Made by a program: the position numbers and the translations under genes
Notes under the pieces: generated by a model
What the model was told of the DNA's origin: nothing
The model's input: the letters and a program-made list of their open reading frames with translations, nothing else
Database searches by the model: none
From: Acinetobacter sp. WU_MDCI_Axc73
Lineage (GTDB): Bacteria; Pseudomonadota; Gammaproteobacteria; Pseudomonadales; Moraxellaceae
Length of the DNA: 64,000 nt
Reading direction: 5' to 3'
Assembly: GCF_025562455.1 (NCBI RefSeq)
Contig: NZ_JAHPRO010000008.1
Location: 89,496 to 153,495 of the forward strand
Shown: one piece after another, positions 1 to 8,320 of the stretch
Numbering within the stretch: the first letter of the stretch is position 1
Layout: each line of letters starts with the position of its first letter

Positions 1-1054
1 TGTAAAAACCAATTGGTTGGCATCGCCACCTCTAGTAGTTGCTTATGGTTTAGCAGGAACTATTCGCAAGGACCTAACTTCTGAACCGCTTGGCAAAGGC
101 GCAAATGGTGAAGACGTTTACTTAAAAGATATTTGGCCATCAACAACTGAAATCAGTGAAGCGCTACAGAACGTCAATACGGATATGTTTCACAAAGAAT
201 ATGCAGCAGTATTTGAAGGTGATGAAAGCTGGAAATCGATTCAGATTCCGCAAAGCAAAACTTACGAATGGGAAGAAGACTCGACATATATTCGTCATCC
301 ACCGTTCTTTGAGGGTATCGATCAGCCACCAGAATCCATCACCAATATTGATTCAGCGCGGATTTTAGCCGTATTGGGCGATTCAGTCACCACAGATCAT
401 ATTTCTCCTGCGGGAAATATCAAAAAGGACAGCCCTGCGGGACGTTACTTACAAGAACATGGAATTGAGCCTAAAGACTTTAACTCTTATGGTTCGCGCC
501 GTGGTAACCATGAAGTGATGATGCGGGGTACATTTGCCAATATCCGTATTAAAAATGAAATGCTTGGTGGTGAAGAAGGTGGTAACACCATTTATATTCC
601 AACGGGTGAAAAGTTGGCAATTTATGATGCAGCCATGCGATATAAAGAGGATCACACGCCGTTGGTCATTGTTGCAGGTAAAGAATATGGTACAGGTTCA
701 TCACGTGACTGGGCGGCAAAAGGAACCAATCTTTTGGGGGTAAAAGCGGTCATTGCGGAAAGTTTCGAGCGTATTCATCGTTCAAATTTGGTAGGGATGG
801 GCGTGTTGCCTCTTCAGTTTGTGGATGGACAAAATCGTCAAGCACTCAGTCTGACAGGTAAAGAAGAGTTATCGATTTCAGGGCTTTCAGATAATATCCA
901 ACCACATCAAACACTGGATATCACAGTGAAACGTGAGGATGGCTCAACTGATCAGTTTAAAGTGTTATGCCGTATTGATACTCTAAATGAAGTTGAATAC
1001 TTCAAGGCTGGCGGTATTTTGCATTATGTATTGCGTAATTTGATTACCGCTTAA
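1..1054 (+). CDS. acnA: Aconitate hydratase A, C-terminal part (gene enters from left edge)
   Basis: This is the last ~350 residues of aconitase, the [4Fe-4S] enzyme that interconverts citrate and isocitrate in the TCA cycle. The frame is open to the left edge, so the N-terminal iron-sulfur domains are outside the window. What is visible is the linker and the C-terminal swivel domain, with the family motifs GDSVTTDHISPAGNI, YGSRRGNHEVM and the substrate-binding YGTGSSRDWAAKG. The ending (EYFKAGGILHYVLRNL) is that of AcnA/IRP1-type aconitases and differs from AcnB and from the methylisocitrate dehydratase AcnD. A hairpin follows the stop. Nothing unusual. Confidence 0.95.
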   Translation, partial: VKTNWLASPPLVVAYGLAGTIRKDLTSEPLGKGANGEDVYLKDIWPSTTEISEALQNVNTDMFHKEYAAVFEGDESWKSIQIPQSKTYEWEEDSTYIRHPPFFEGIDQPPESITNIDSARILAVLGDSVTTDHISPAGNIKKDSPAGRYLQEHGIEPKDFNSYGSRRGNHEVMMRGTFANIRIKNEMLGGEEGGNTIYIPTGEKLAIYDAAMRYKEDHTPLVIVAGKEYGTGSSRDWAAKGTNLLGVKAVIAESFERIHRSNLVGMGVLPLQFVDGQNRQALSLTGKEELSISGLSDNIQPHQTLDITVKREDGSTDQFKVLCRIDTLNEVEYFKAGGILHYVLRNLITA

Positions 1055-1070
1055 AATTATTCACTTTATT

Positions 1071-1102
1071 CAAACGTCTTCATTTTAGAGTGAAGACGTT
1101 TG
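1071..1102 (+). terminator. Hairpin downstream of acnA
   Basis: A perfect 12-bp stem (CAAACGTCTTCA with TGAAGACGTTTG) and an 8-nt loop lie 17 bp after the acnA stop. There is no long T run, so it may be a weak terminator or an mRNA-stabilising hairpin. Confidence 0.55.
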
Positions 1103-1176
1103 TCAAATTCAGGCACTAACATTATTAAAATAAACCCAGTAAAATAGCATGCTGAAAAATTCTAAAAGAAGATGTA

Positions 1177-2004
1177 ATGACTCAACTCCAAACCGATGAA
1201 TATGATCGCCGTTTTGCAGGCGTTGCCAAAATATATGGTGACGATGCGTTTTATCATTATGAAAAAAGTCATGTTATGGTGATTGGAATTGGTGGTGTCG
1301 GAAGTTGGGCCGTGGAAGCACTTGCGCGTACAGGGATTGGGGAGCTAACGCTGGTGGATATGGATGTATTGGCCGCTTCCAATATGAATCGTCAGTTGCC
1401 TGCATTATCTTCAACTTTGGGACAGGAAAAAGCAGAAGTAATGGCAGAACGCTGTCGTCAGATTAACCCGCGTATTCAGGTCAATGTGGTCGATGATTTT
1501 CTTACATCTGAAAATGTTTCGGACTTACTGATTTCTAATCCCGATGTGGTTTTGGACTGTATTGATGATGTTAAAGCTAAACTGGCTTTAATGCTGTATT
1601 GTCGTTTTAATAAAATTCCTTTAATTGTCTCAGGTGGTGCAGGCGGAAAAATTGATCCGCTTAAAATTCGTGTAGCTGACTTGTCTAAAACTGAACAAGA
1701 CCCGATGTTGGCAAAATTACGTAGTCAATTACGTTCGAAAGGAATTTGCAAAAAACCAAAGGAAAAATTCGGGATTACTTGTATTTATTCCATTGATAAT
1801 CCATTTTCCAGTGCAGATGTTTGTGCAGTATCACTCGAGCATAATCCTCATCTTGAGCCAGAACAAAGCCCAGCTTTGTTTAATCCAGGCGCAGGTCTAC
1901 GTTGTGGCGGTTATGGTTCTGCTGTTGTTGTAACTTCAACATTTGGCATGATTGCAACGGCTGAAGTTTTGAAAAAATTAAACATGAAAAAAACGAAGCC
2001 TTAA
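1177..2004 (+). CDS. tcdA: tRNA threonylcarbamoyladenosine dehydratase TcdA (CsdL)
   Basis: An E1-like ATP-dependent enzyme that cyclises N6-threonylcarbamoyladenosine 37 in tRNAs to the ct6A hydantoin form. The 275-residue length matches the family. The nucleotide-binding GIGGVGSW loop is at about residues 37-44, followed by the Rossmann acidic residue in LVDMDVL and the DCIDDVKAKL segment; the C-terminal part carries the GLRCGGYGS motif. ATG at 1177 is preceded by an AAGA-like ribosome site. The stop codon sits inside the loop of its own terminator hairpin. It is monocistronic here and converges with the CHAP-like gene. Confidence 0.93.
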   Translation: MTQLQTDEYDRRFAGVAKIYGDDAFYHYEKSHVMVIGIGGVGSWAVEALARTGIGELTLVDMDVLAASNMNRQLPALSSTLGQEKAEVMAERCRQINPRIQVNVVDDFLTSENVSDLLISNPDVVLDCIDDVKAKLALMLYCRFNKIPLIVSGGAGGKIDPLKIRVADLSKTEQDPMLAKLRSQLRSKGICKKPKEKFGITCIYSIDNPFSSADVCAVSLEHNPHLEPEQSPALFNPGAGLRCGGYGSAVVVTSTFGMIATAEVLKKLNMKKTKP

Positions 2005-2015
2005 TAAGCTTCGTT
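1992..2015 (+). terminator. Terminator of tcdA overlapping the stop codon
   Basis: The stem AACGAAGC/GCTTCGTT has an 8-nt loop that contains the tcdA TAA. An A-rich tract on the left and T-rich sequence on the right suggest it works for both convergent genes. Confidence 0.6.
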
Positions 2016-2039
2016 CATTGTTAATATACTATCTTAAAT

Positions 2040-2522
2040 CTACAGCGGACGATAATAGGTGTACGTGACATTACGGTCTTTATAAACATCATAACTTTGT
2101 TGTTTAAAATCAGAAATCCACTGACTACCGCTGTAACCCGCAATATGTCCATAAACATGATTTGGGGTACGTTTAATAATATAAATATCCCCCTTTTGTG
2201 GATGATCAAATTCAGGTTGAATTTGTCGATAACCAATTTTGGTTAAAGTGTCGCCCCAATCAGAAGCAGCGATAGGGTGGCTTACGATCTTAGCACCGGC
2301 AGATTGCAAGGCTATGCGAACACTTTTAGCACATTTTGCTGTGCTGTAGTTGCCACTAATACTTTTTAGTTTAGCAACAAATTTGTGGATATCGATCTGG
2401 CTACGTGAACCATCCGATCCAAAAGAAAACGGTGCTGATTTTTCCCTGTTTTCAGTCACAGTCACTTGAGGTGCATTCTGTGATTGATAACTATCTGCTA
2501 TTTGTCCGTCATAAATCATCAT
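2040..2522 (-). CDS. CHAP/NlpC-P60-like putative peptidoglycan amidase
   Basis: A 160-residue protein without a signal peptide. Residues 60-140 look like a papain-fold CHAP/NlpC-P60 amidase: a cysteine at the start of a helix (TAKCAKSVRIALQSAG, Cys64), a histidine in NHVYGHIAGYSG (His126) and an acidic residue in WISDFK (Asp138), with the usual KGDI strand before the histidine. Such cytoplasmic single-domain amidases are often type VI secretion effectors (Tae-like) or phage lysis enzymes; which one is inference. No periplasmic immunity gene lies next to it. It starts at one of two adjacent ATGs and converges on tcdA. Confidence 0.6.
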   Translation of the reverse strand: MMIYDGQIADSYQSQNAPQVTVTENREKSAPFSFGSDGSRSQIDIHKFVAKLKSISGNYSTAKCAKSVRIALQSAGAKIVSHPIAASDWGDTLTKIGYRQIQPEFDHPQKGDIYIIKRTPNHVYGHIAGYSGSQWISDFKQQSYDVYKDRNVTYTYYRPL

Positions 2523-2867
2523 TCAACTCGTTCTTACATTATTCACACATATCAATAACAATGTATTTGCTTGGCGGAATGATGCTATCGTCTGAACCTT
2601 AAAAAGTGTTTTAAGGAATGTAATAATATTTCACAAGCTTGAAACATTTATAAAAAAAATTAAATTTATCAGAGTGTTATTTTGGTTTTATTTGGCTAAA
2701 ATTTGGCAAAAAAAGAATTTAAATACATCATTTTCACTGAGTTTAGTATTGAATTAAAGAATAATGATGAGAACTTAGACATAAATATAGGGAGCGCGAC
2801 ACTAATTTGATAAATAAAAATTAACATCCTGTGCTCCCTATTACATAACAAAGGCTTGTTTAAATCC
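2523..2867. other. Intergenic region with a long inverted repeat
   Basis: 345 bp without a credible gene. It holds the promoter region of the CHAP-like gene and, near dusA, an 11-bp inverted repeat (ATAGGGAGCGC at 2787-2797 and GTGCTCCCTAT at 2831-2841, with one G-T pair) separated by 33 nt. The repeat lies just after the dusA stop and may form the base of a terminator or small-RNA stem. Confidence 0.4.
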
Positions 2868-3884
2868 TCATATATGCTGTTCTTGTTGCTGATCTTCCGA
2901 TCGTTGAATAGTTTCACGAATATTTACTAAGGCAATTTCAATATCACGAATAGATTTGGCGTTGCCACCACTTAGAGCTTGTCGCCATTTGCGCGCACCT
3001 GGAAGATTTTGAAATAAACCTAAAATATGACGAGTGATAATGGAAAGAGGCGCACCTTCAGCTAAACGTTTTTCGATATAGGGCATCATCTGTTGTATGA
3101 TGTTAAATCGATCTGGCATATCTAAGTTCCAAAAGTGTCCAAACTCTGCCAGTAAATAAGGATTATGATAGGCTTCACGACCAATCATGACACCATCTAC
3201 ATGTTGTAGGTGTTGTTGTGTTTCCTCAAAAGTCTTGATGCCACCATTCATTTCAATGGTTAAATTTGGGCGTTCATGTTTTAAGCGATAGACATCTTCG
3301 TAGCGTAATGGAGGAACTTCACGGTTTTCTTTCGGTGATAAACCCTGCAAAATCGCAATTCGAGCATGTACCACAAAATGAGTACAACCAGTTGCAGCAA
3401 CAGTATCTACAAAATGCAGCATTTCTTCATAAGACTGCATTTCATCAATCCCAATTCGATGTTTGACCGTCACGGGAATAGTGACGGCTTTTTGCATCTG
3501 ATCAATACATTCAGCAACAAGGTTGGGTTCAGCCATTAAACATGCGCCAATTTTATTGTTTTGAACACGGTCACTTGGGCAGCCCACATTCAAGTTGACT
3601 TCATCGTAGCCCCAGTCCTCAGCCATTTTGGTGCAGATTGCTAAGTCTTGAGGATTTGAGCCGCCTAGCTGCAAAACCAGTGGATGTTCTTGTGAGCTAA
3701 AGTCCATATGGCGTTTGGCATCGCCATGAATAATTGCGCCTGTCGTTACCATTTCGGTATACAGTACAATATTGGGATTAAATAGACGTGCAAAAAATCG
3801 GTAATCACGGGTTGTCCAATCCATCATCGGCGCAACGCTGATTCTGAAATCTTTAGTATTTTCAAGAGTGTCTGATTTAATCAT
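2868..3884 (-). CDS. dusA: tRNA-dihydrouridine(20/20a) synthase DusA, 5' end rebuilt by an integrated island
   Basis: A flavin enzyme that reduces uridines 20 and 20a in the tRNA D-loop. The 338 residues include the N-terminal RISVAPMMDWT motif of the DusA subgroup, the catalytic cysteine in NVGCPSDRV (Cys102) and the TIM-barrel FMN-binding segments. The 5' end is the attachment site of the island to the right: the first ~18 codons and the promoter come from the island, and an older, different dusA 5' end is found 32 kb away at 36190-36269. The gene is intact. Its start is 134 bp from the divergent integrase, so integrase binding could affect dusA transcription (inference). Confidence 0.95.
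   Translation of the reverse strand: MIKSDTLENTKDFRISVAPMMDWTTRDYRFFARLFNPNIVLYTEMVTTGAIIHGDAKRHMDFSSQEHPLVLQLGGSNPQDLAICTKMAEDWGYDEVNLNVGCPSDRVQNNKIGACLMAEPNLVAECIDQMQKAVTIPVTVKHRIGIDEMQSYEEMLHFVDTVAATGCTHFVVHARIAILQGLSPKENREVPPLRYEDVYRLKHERPNLTIEMNGGIKTFEETQQHLQHVDGVMIGREAYHNPYLLAEFGHFWNLDMPDRFNIIQQMMPYIEKRLAEGAPLSIITRHILGLFQNLPGARKWRQALSGGNAKSIRDIEIALVNIRETIQRSEDQQQEQHI
3813..3851. repeat. attL-type repeat inside dusA
   Basis: Left copy of the 39-bp direct repeat. The first 18 bases, TGTCCAATCCATCATCGG, are identical to the right copy at 36196; then a mismatch, GCAAC, a mismatch, and 14 more identical bases. Strand exchange most likely falls in the 18-bp identical part, which encodes MMDWT of DusA on the other strand. 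Confidence 0.88.
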
Positions 3885-3963
3885 TAAAAATCATCCATTT
3901 GTGTTGATATTGATACTAAATTATTTGCAACCATTCACGCCTAATTCGCACCGTTTCGATTAG

Positions 3964-4014
3964 AATTTACGCCATTTTTACGCCATAATGGCGTAAATTT
4001 TTCTATGGCGTAAA
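3964..4014. promoter_or_regulatory. Integrase arm-site-like repeats in the dusA-int divergent region
   Basis: Four copies of TTTACGCC or its reverse complement are packed here, two of them forming a near-perfect palindrome around 3976-3997. The 22 bases at 3964-3985 recur exactly, in direct orientation, at 36118-36139 near the other island end. Repeats at both ends of an integrase-borne element are the pattern expected for arm-type binding sites. Their position over the integrase start also suggests autoregulation (inference). Confidence 0.7.
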
Positions 4015-4018
4015 TTTT

Positions 4019-5164
4019 GTGGGTACTATAGCACAACGAAAACTCAAGGATGGAACAATCCGTTATCGTGCGGAGATCAGAATCAATAAAAAAGGATTTC
4101 CTGCATTTAAAGAAAGTCAGACTTTTTCTACAAAGCGATTAGCTAACCTATGGATTGGTAAACGTGAAGCAGAAATTGATGCAAATCCAGAGATCCTGTT
4201 TGGTCAGGAAAACTTGGTAGATTTGACCTTGGATGATGCGATTACCAAATATTTAGCAGAGGTTGGTGATCAATATGGCCGCACTAAAACATATTCGCTT
4301 AAATTGATTCAGAAACTGCCAATCGCACAAAATATGGTCACAGAAATAAGTTCAACTCATATTTCCAGTCATGTGTCTTTGCGGAAAAAGGGAGTTGATA
4401 AACTGAATCTACAGCCGATCGCCACCAGTACATTACAGCATGAGTTATTGCACATCAGGGGAGTATTAAGTCATGCTTCAATCATGTGGAATTTAACAGT
4501 AGATTTACCAACATTTGATAAAACCACTGCTCAATTGAGAAAGACTCGCCAAATATCATCTAGTCAAAAAAGAGATAGGCTGCCTACTTTTGATGAGTTG
4601 GACCGCCTTACAAAGTATTTTGTCAGAAAGTGGAATCAATCATCATACAGCTATCCTATGCACTTAATCATGTGGTTTGCGATTTTCTCTTGCAGACGGG
4701 AGTCTGAGATTACAAGGATGCAACTGGATGACTATGATGAAACGAATAAATTATGGAAGATTCGGGATCTAAAAAATCCGAATGGCTCTAAAGGTAACCA
4801 TAAAGAGTTTAGTATTCATGATGATTGCCAACAATTGATTCATTTATTACTTGATGATGATATCCGTAATAGGATGTTAAAGAGAGGCTATGATAATGCT
4901 CTATTTATGCCTTTAAGTCCTAAAACTATCGGCAGTGAATTCAGAAAGGCATGTAAATTATTAGGGATAGAAGACTTACATTTTCATGATTTGCGTCATG
5001 AAGGTTGTACGCGTTTGGCAGAAAAAGGAATGACTATTCCACAAATCCAGCAAGTAAGCTTGCATGATTCGTGGAGTAGTCTCGAAAGGTATGTATCGGT
5101 AAAAAAAAGAAATAAGGTTTTAGTATTTAATGGTCTTTTAGAACTGTTTCATGAAAACTTTTAA
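4019..5164 (+). CDS. Tyrosine-type site-specific integrase (dusA-associated)
   Basis: Integrase of the island, 381 residues. Residues 1-60 form a small arm-binding domain (GTIRYRAEIRINKKG), about 70-165 a core-binding SAM-like domain, and 190-370 the catalytic domain. The catalytic set is visible: Arg227 in CRRESEI, His323 and Arg326 in HFHDLRHE, His349, and the nucleophile Tyr358 in SLERYVS. The start used is a GTG; no upstream in-frame ATG exists before the repeat region. It sits 0.2 kb from the attachment repeat and reads away from dusA. A decayed relative lies at 36346-36926. Its 3' end overlaps the convergent prtN-like gene by 38 bp. Confidence 0.92.
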   Translation: MGTIAQRKLKDGTIRYRAEIRINKKGFPAFKESQTFSTKRLANLWIGKREAEIDANPEILFGQENLVDLTLDDAITKYLAEVGDQYGRTKTYSLKLIQKLPIAQNMVTEISSTHISSHVSLRKKGVDKLNLQPIATSTLQHELLHIRGVLSHASIMWNLTVDLPTFDKTTAQLRKTRQISSSQKRDRLPTFDELDRLTKYFVRKWNQSSYSYPMHLIMWFAIFSCRRESEITRMQLDDYDETNKLWKIRDLKNPNGSKGNHKEFSIHDDCQQLIHLLLDDDIRNRMLKRGYDNALFMPLSPKTIGSEFRKACKLLGIEDLHFHDLRHEGCTRLAEKGMTIPQIQQVSLHDSWSSLERYVSVKKRNKVLVFNGLLELFHENF

Positions 5165-5417
5165 AATCGCGGTAATACGTTTCATAACTTTGCTCAAGTA
5201 CAAATGCCAAATCGTAGATATCGACAAAATAAGGTGATTTTTGGCTACTATCAACTTTGAAGCAAGCAAAAGGAAATTCCATATTACGTGCCTTCTCCAA
5301 TCGTTTCGTTTTACTAAGATGGGGATAATAAATGTCACAAACTTGGTCGAGTGTTGGTATAGCAGTTCGAAACTGCATGAATAAGTAATCTGCGGTTTTA
5401 ATGGCTGAGTTTTTCAT
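5127..5417 (-). CDS. PrtN-like pyocin activator family protein
   Basis: A 96-residue protein matching the PrtN pattern: an aromatic N-terminal segment (YLFMQFRTAIPTLDQVC), then DIYYPHL, a lysine-rich turn, FPFACFKVDSSQKSPYFVDIYDLA. PrtN activates pyocin genes in Pseudomonas; in islands, small relatives next to integrases are thought to act as activators or excision control proteins. I chose ATG 5417 (MKNSAIK) because it has an AGAGGAA ribosome site; the longer frame starting at 5480 adds an unlikely 21 residues. It converges with the integrase and overlaps its end, so it may influence island excision (inference). Confidence 0.78.
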   Translation of the reverse strand: MKNSAIKTADYLFMQFRTAIPTLDQVCDIYYPHLSKTKRLEKARNMEFPFACFKVDSSQKSPYFVDIYDLAFVLEQSYETYYRDFKSFHETVLKDH

Positions 5418-5592
5418 AATAAATTCCTCTAATAAAATTAATAGTACAAGATATGTTCGTTCACGTTGAAATGTGGCCACGGTTGCTATTTTTACATGTA
5501 TTTTTAATAAAGCTTTTAACAGTGCAGCTGTAAAAATTTTAATTGTAAGTGTATGATATATTTTAATTAAATTTTGAGCACAAGGTGGCCTG

Positions 5593-6612
5593 ATGGATGT
5601 TAAAGATAAAATTGAAGAGTTAGAGTATGAAATTATTAATCATTGTATTAGTTGCTTCTACATTTTGATCCATCACGAACAAACAATGCAAAATATGAAA
5701 TATGAGTTAATTTTTAAATCTGAAAAAGATAAAAAAAAATTTGATTATTTATTAAATTTTCAAGAAAAAGAATTGGTTTATCAACTTATAAAGGAAGAAT
5801 GCGTTGTAGAATGCATGAAAATATTTCCTGAAACGTTAGGAGTGAAAAAATTTGAAGCTCTTTATCCCTTTTTAAAAATTTCCAATAAAAACGAAATTCC
5901 TCACTTGAAAGTGGATAGACCAAGGAATGAAGCGAATTATTTTCAAACAATAGGAATACTAAAAAAGTATATTGATAATGAATCCTGCAAAAAAATATCA
6001 CATATGTATGGGTATTCTTTAGGATATCTAATTGAAATGTTAATAGTTTTAAACCACTTGAAGAATTCAATTCCAAAGTATAAGACTCAGATAATTAGTT
6101 CAACAGTTGATAGCGTTTTTAATGATTATATAAATTTAAATCCTTGGGTGTACGGGATAGATAATCCTGCTCTTAAAGTAAGAATTAATAAAGCACGTGC
6201 TGCTCAAAAAAGTGCTAATCCATTAATTGATGTAAAATACAAAATTATGAAAAATATTCTTAACAATGAAGTTGAAAAACATGGTAAATGGGAAAATCCT
6301 CATCAAGCCGTCATAAAAAATTTAGATTTAATTTATGAAAAATTTAAAGATTTTGATAAAAAAATATTAGAAGATAAAGTAGTGGAATTAAAGTCTGAAA
6401 TAAAAAATTGTTCTAGTGAAGTTGAAAGGGATAATTTTCTATCTAAGGTTGATTCTATTAATAGGGCTTTAAAGAAAAATCACCCTTATGATGTTGAGGA
6501 TATAAATTTACCATATAATACTTTAGATTTTGATCGTATATTGATTAAAAGATTAAGAGGGGAAGGGTTGAAACTGAAAAGAATTCTAGTGGATGAATAT
6601 TTTTTGAAGTAA
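5593..6612 (+). CDS. Unknown AT-rich, helical protein of the island
   Basis: A 339-residue protein with no family I recognise. It is rich in Lys, Glu, Ile and Asn, predicted mostly helical, with no signal peptide or membrane segment. A charged stretch near residues 255-300 could form a coiled coil. There are several cysteines in the N-terminal third (one CIS-C cluster near residue 18) but no clear zinc motif. The start has a strong AAGGTGG site. Base composition is clearly more AT-rich than the chromosome, like its convergent neighbour, so both were probably acquired together. Its position between integrase and replication gene is where island-encoded defence or regulatory genes are often found (inference). 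Confidence 0.6.
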   Translation: MDVKDKIEELEYEIINHCISCFYILIHHEQTMQNMKYELIFKSEKDKKKFDYLLNFQEKELVYQLIKEECVVECMKIFPETLGVKKFEALYPFLKISNKNEIPHLKVDRPRNEANYFQTIGILKKYIDNESCKKISHMYGYSLGYLIEMLIVLNHLKNSIPKYKTQIISSTVDSVFNDYINLNPWVYGIDNPALKVRINKARAAQKSANPLIDVKYKIMKNILNNEVEKHGKWENPHQAVIKNLDLIYEKFKDFDKKILEDKVVELKSEIKNCSSEVERDNFLSKVDSINRALKKNHPYDVEDINLPYNTLDFDRILIKRLRGEGLKLKRILVDEYFLK

Positions 6613-6742
6613 ATATTTTATTTTTGAGAGTATTGCTAATTGGAGTGATGTATTTTTATATATTTTAATTATTCTTCAAAAGATTATTAATATCTTTTGA
6701 AGAGATTTTTACAAAAAAATTGTCGATGAAGAAAGAAATTAT

Positions 6743-7684
6743 TTAAGAATATTTGTCGCTCCCATCCTTATATTTACATTCTTTAGCATATTTTTCGTTA
6801 ATTAAATTTTCAATAATTTTATTTTTGCTCACATTATACTTTTTAGTAAGTATTTCAAGACAAGCATAAGTATCATCAGTTAAGAAAAAATAATCTCTTT
6901 TACCCTTGTTTTTTTTGCGATAGTTTTTTTGATACCATGCATTTAATAACTTTTCTTTTATAATTGTATAGGCATAATGATCGTTTATGTAGAGAATATC
7001 AAAAATACTATTGATAACAGTTTTGTAATCTTCATTTGTTGTGGGTGCATATTTTAGAGAATTGGATATTGCCTGATGTCCAATATCTTTATCTAAATAA
7101 CCTTTTGCCCAGAGATAGAATTCTTCATGATCATATTTTTTAAAGTGTAAAGGATTCTCAGTAATCACTTTGCTGTAATCAGTTTGGATATAATTAAGGT
7201 CAAGATGCTTTTCTAAATAAAAAGAATAAGAAAATGATAGGTAAAGAAATTTAAAATATTTATTTTTTATTTCATCAATTACTTCTATATCTTGATAATA
7301 TCCAGTTGATTGAATGTCTTGTTTAATCATGTGTAATGTGAAATTTAGTTTTCTTTTATCCCTTTTGTAGGATGAACGGTCACCACCCCTTACATACATT
7401 TCCTCTATGGTTTCATTTAATAAATCTATAAAATAAAAAATATCACTATCCCTCGTGTTGGAAAAGTAATTAATTATAATGTCATTTATTTCTTTTAAGT
7501 TTTGAATAGATTTTAAATAACTTTCAGTTTTTCTTAATAATTGGGTATCTGGACCTCTTCTATAATCCCTATGTCCATCATCCATTTGAATTCTGTTTTT
7601 GACATAAAGTGCATAAGGTAAATCTTCTTCAGAGAGCGATTTAAGTGTAGAGTTTAACTCTTTCATAGCTGTTGAATGCTTCAT
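6743..7684 (-). CDS. Unknown AT-rich protein with a possible C-terminal DNA-binding tail
   Basis: A 313-residue protein that I cannot assign. The body is helical and charged, with a distinctive RDYRRGPDTQLLRKTESYLKS segment split near residues 39-58. The last ~45 residues (YFFLTDDTYACLEILTKKYN then SKNKIIENLINEKY) resemble a ribbon-helix-helix or similar small DNA-binding fold: a short strand followed by two helices. That part is inference from pattern. Start ATG 7684 has an AAGGA site; a second ATG six codons on is possible. Convergent with the unknown gene at 5593 and equally AT-rich. Confidence 0.58.
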   Translation of the reverse strand: MKHSTAMKELNSTLKSLSEEDLPYALYVKNRIQMDDGHRDYRRGPDTQLLRKTESYLKSIQNLKEINDIIINYFSNTRDSDIFYFIDLLNETIEEMYVRGGDRSSYKRDKRKLNFTLHMIKQDIQSTGYYQDIEVIDEIKNKYFKFLYLSFSYSFYLEKHLDLNYIQTDYSKVITENPLHFKKYDHEEFYLWAKGYLDKDIGHQAISNSLKYAPTTNEDYKTVINSIFDILYINDHYAYTIIKEKLLNAWYQKNYRKKNKGKRDYFFLTDDTYACLEILTKKYNVSKNKIIENLINEKYAKECKYKDGSDKYS

Positions 7685-8320
7685 AATATGTTCCTTACGT
7701 TAAGATTTTCATAAAAATTAATACATCTGCTGTGGAACTTCGAGTGTTTTTTTAGTTTGTTTATGACTTGTTTCGCATTATTTTTTAATACGCTTTTAAT
7801 AATTAAAAAAATACCTATTATTAGGCATATCGAGATAGATGCATGTGAGCATGTATAGGAGGATTTTTTTTGGTTTATTTAGTATAAATAGGGAATCATA
7901 TGTTTGACTGGTTGTGTGGAGGAGTTTTTCAATTTTTATATTAAAATAGTGAGAGTTAAGATCTTACATCAGATAACTTTTTTATTTTTTTAAGAAAACA
8001 GGAATTTAAAATTTATGATTTTTTATGTGTGGGTGGAAAGCTTTTTTATATAGAGGTGTTGTTTCTAAATGATTTAAATGAAATTTAGTTGGTGTAATGA
8101 CGTGGTTATAGTTGTTTATATTTCTATTTGATTAATATCTATTAATTCAATTTTAATTGTCATTTATTATTACCTTAAATCTTGTAGGAGGTTGTTCTTA
8201 ATATTTATCTATGGTGATTCGGTTATGTGTATTCTAGTTTTTAGTTGAGGGAGGTGTCTTAAAATTAAATAAATACTGAAAAAACTATTTCTATAGCATA
8301 GTTCTATAGAAGGTAAAGTG
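7685..8320. other. AT-rich intergenic region upstream of the replication gene
   Basis: About 635 bp without a credible reading frame, very AT-rich. It separates two outward-facing genes and so should hold both promoters. Just before the replication gene are two direct TTCTATAG repeats (8289-8296 and 8302-8309), each containing the palindrome CTATAG, which could be an operator or iteron-like site. A replication origin could lie here but I see no stronger signal. Confidence 0.4.
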
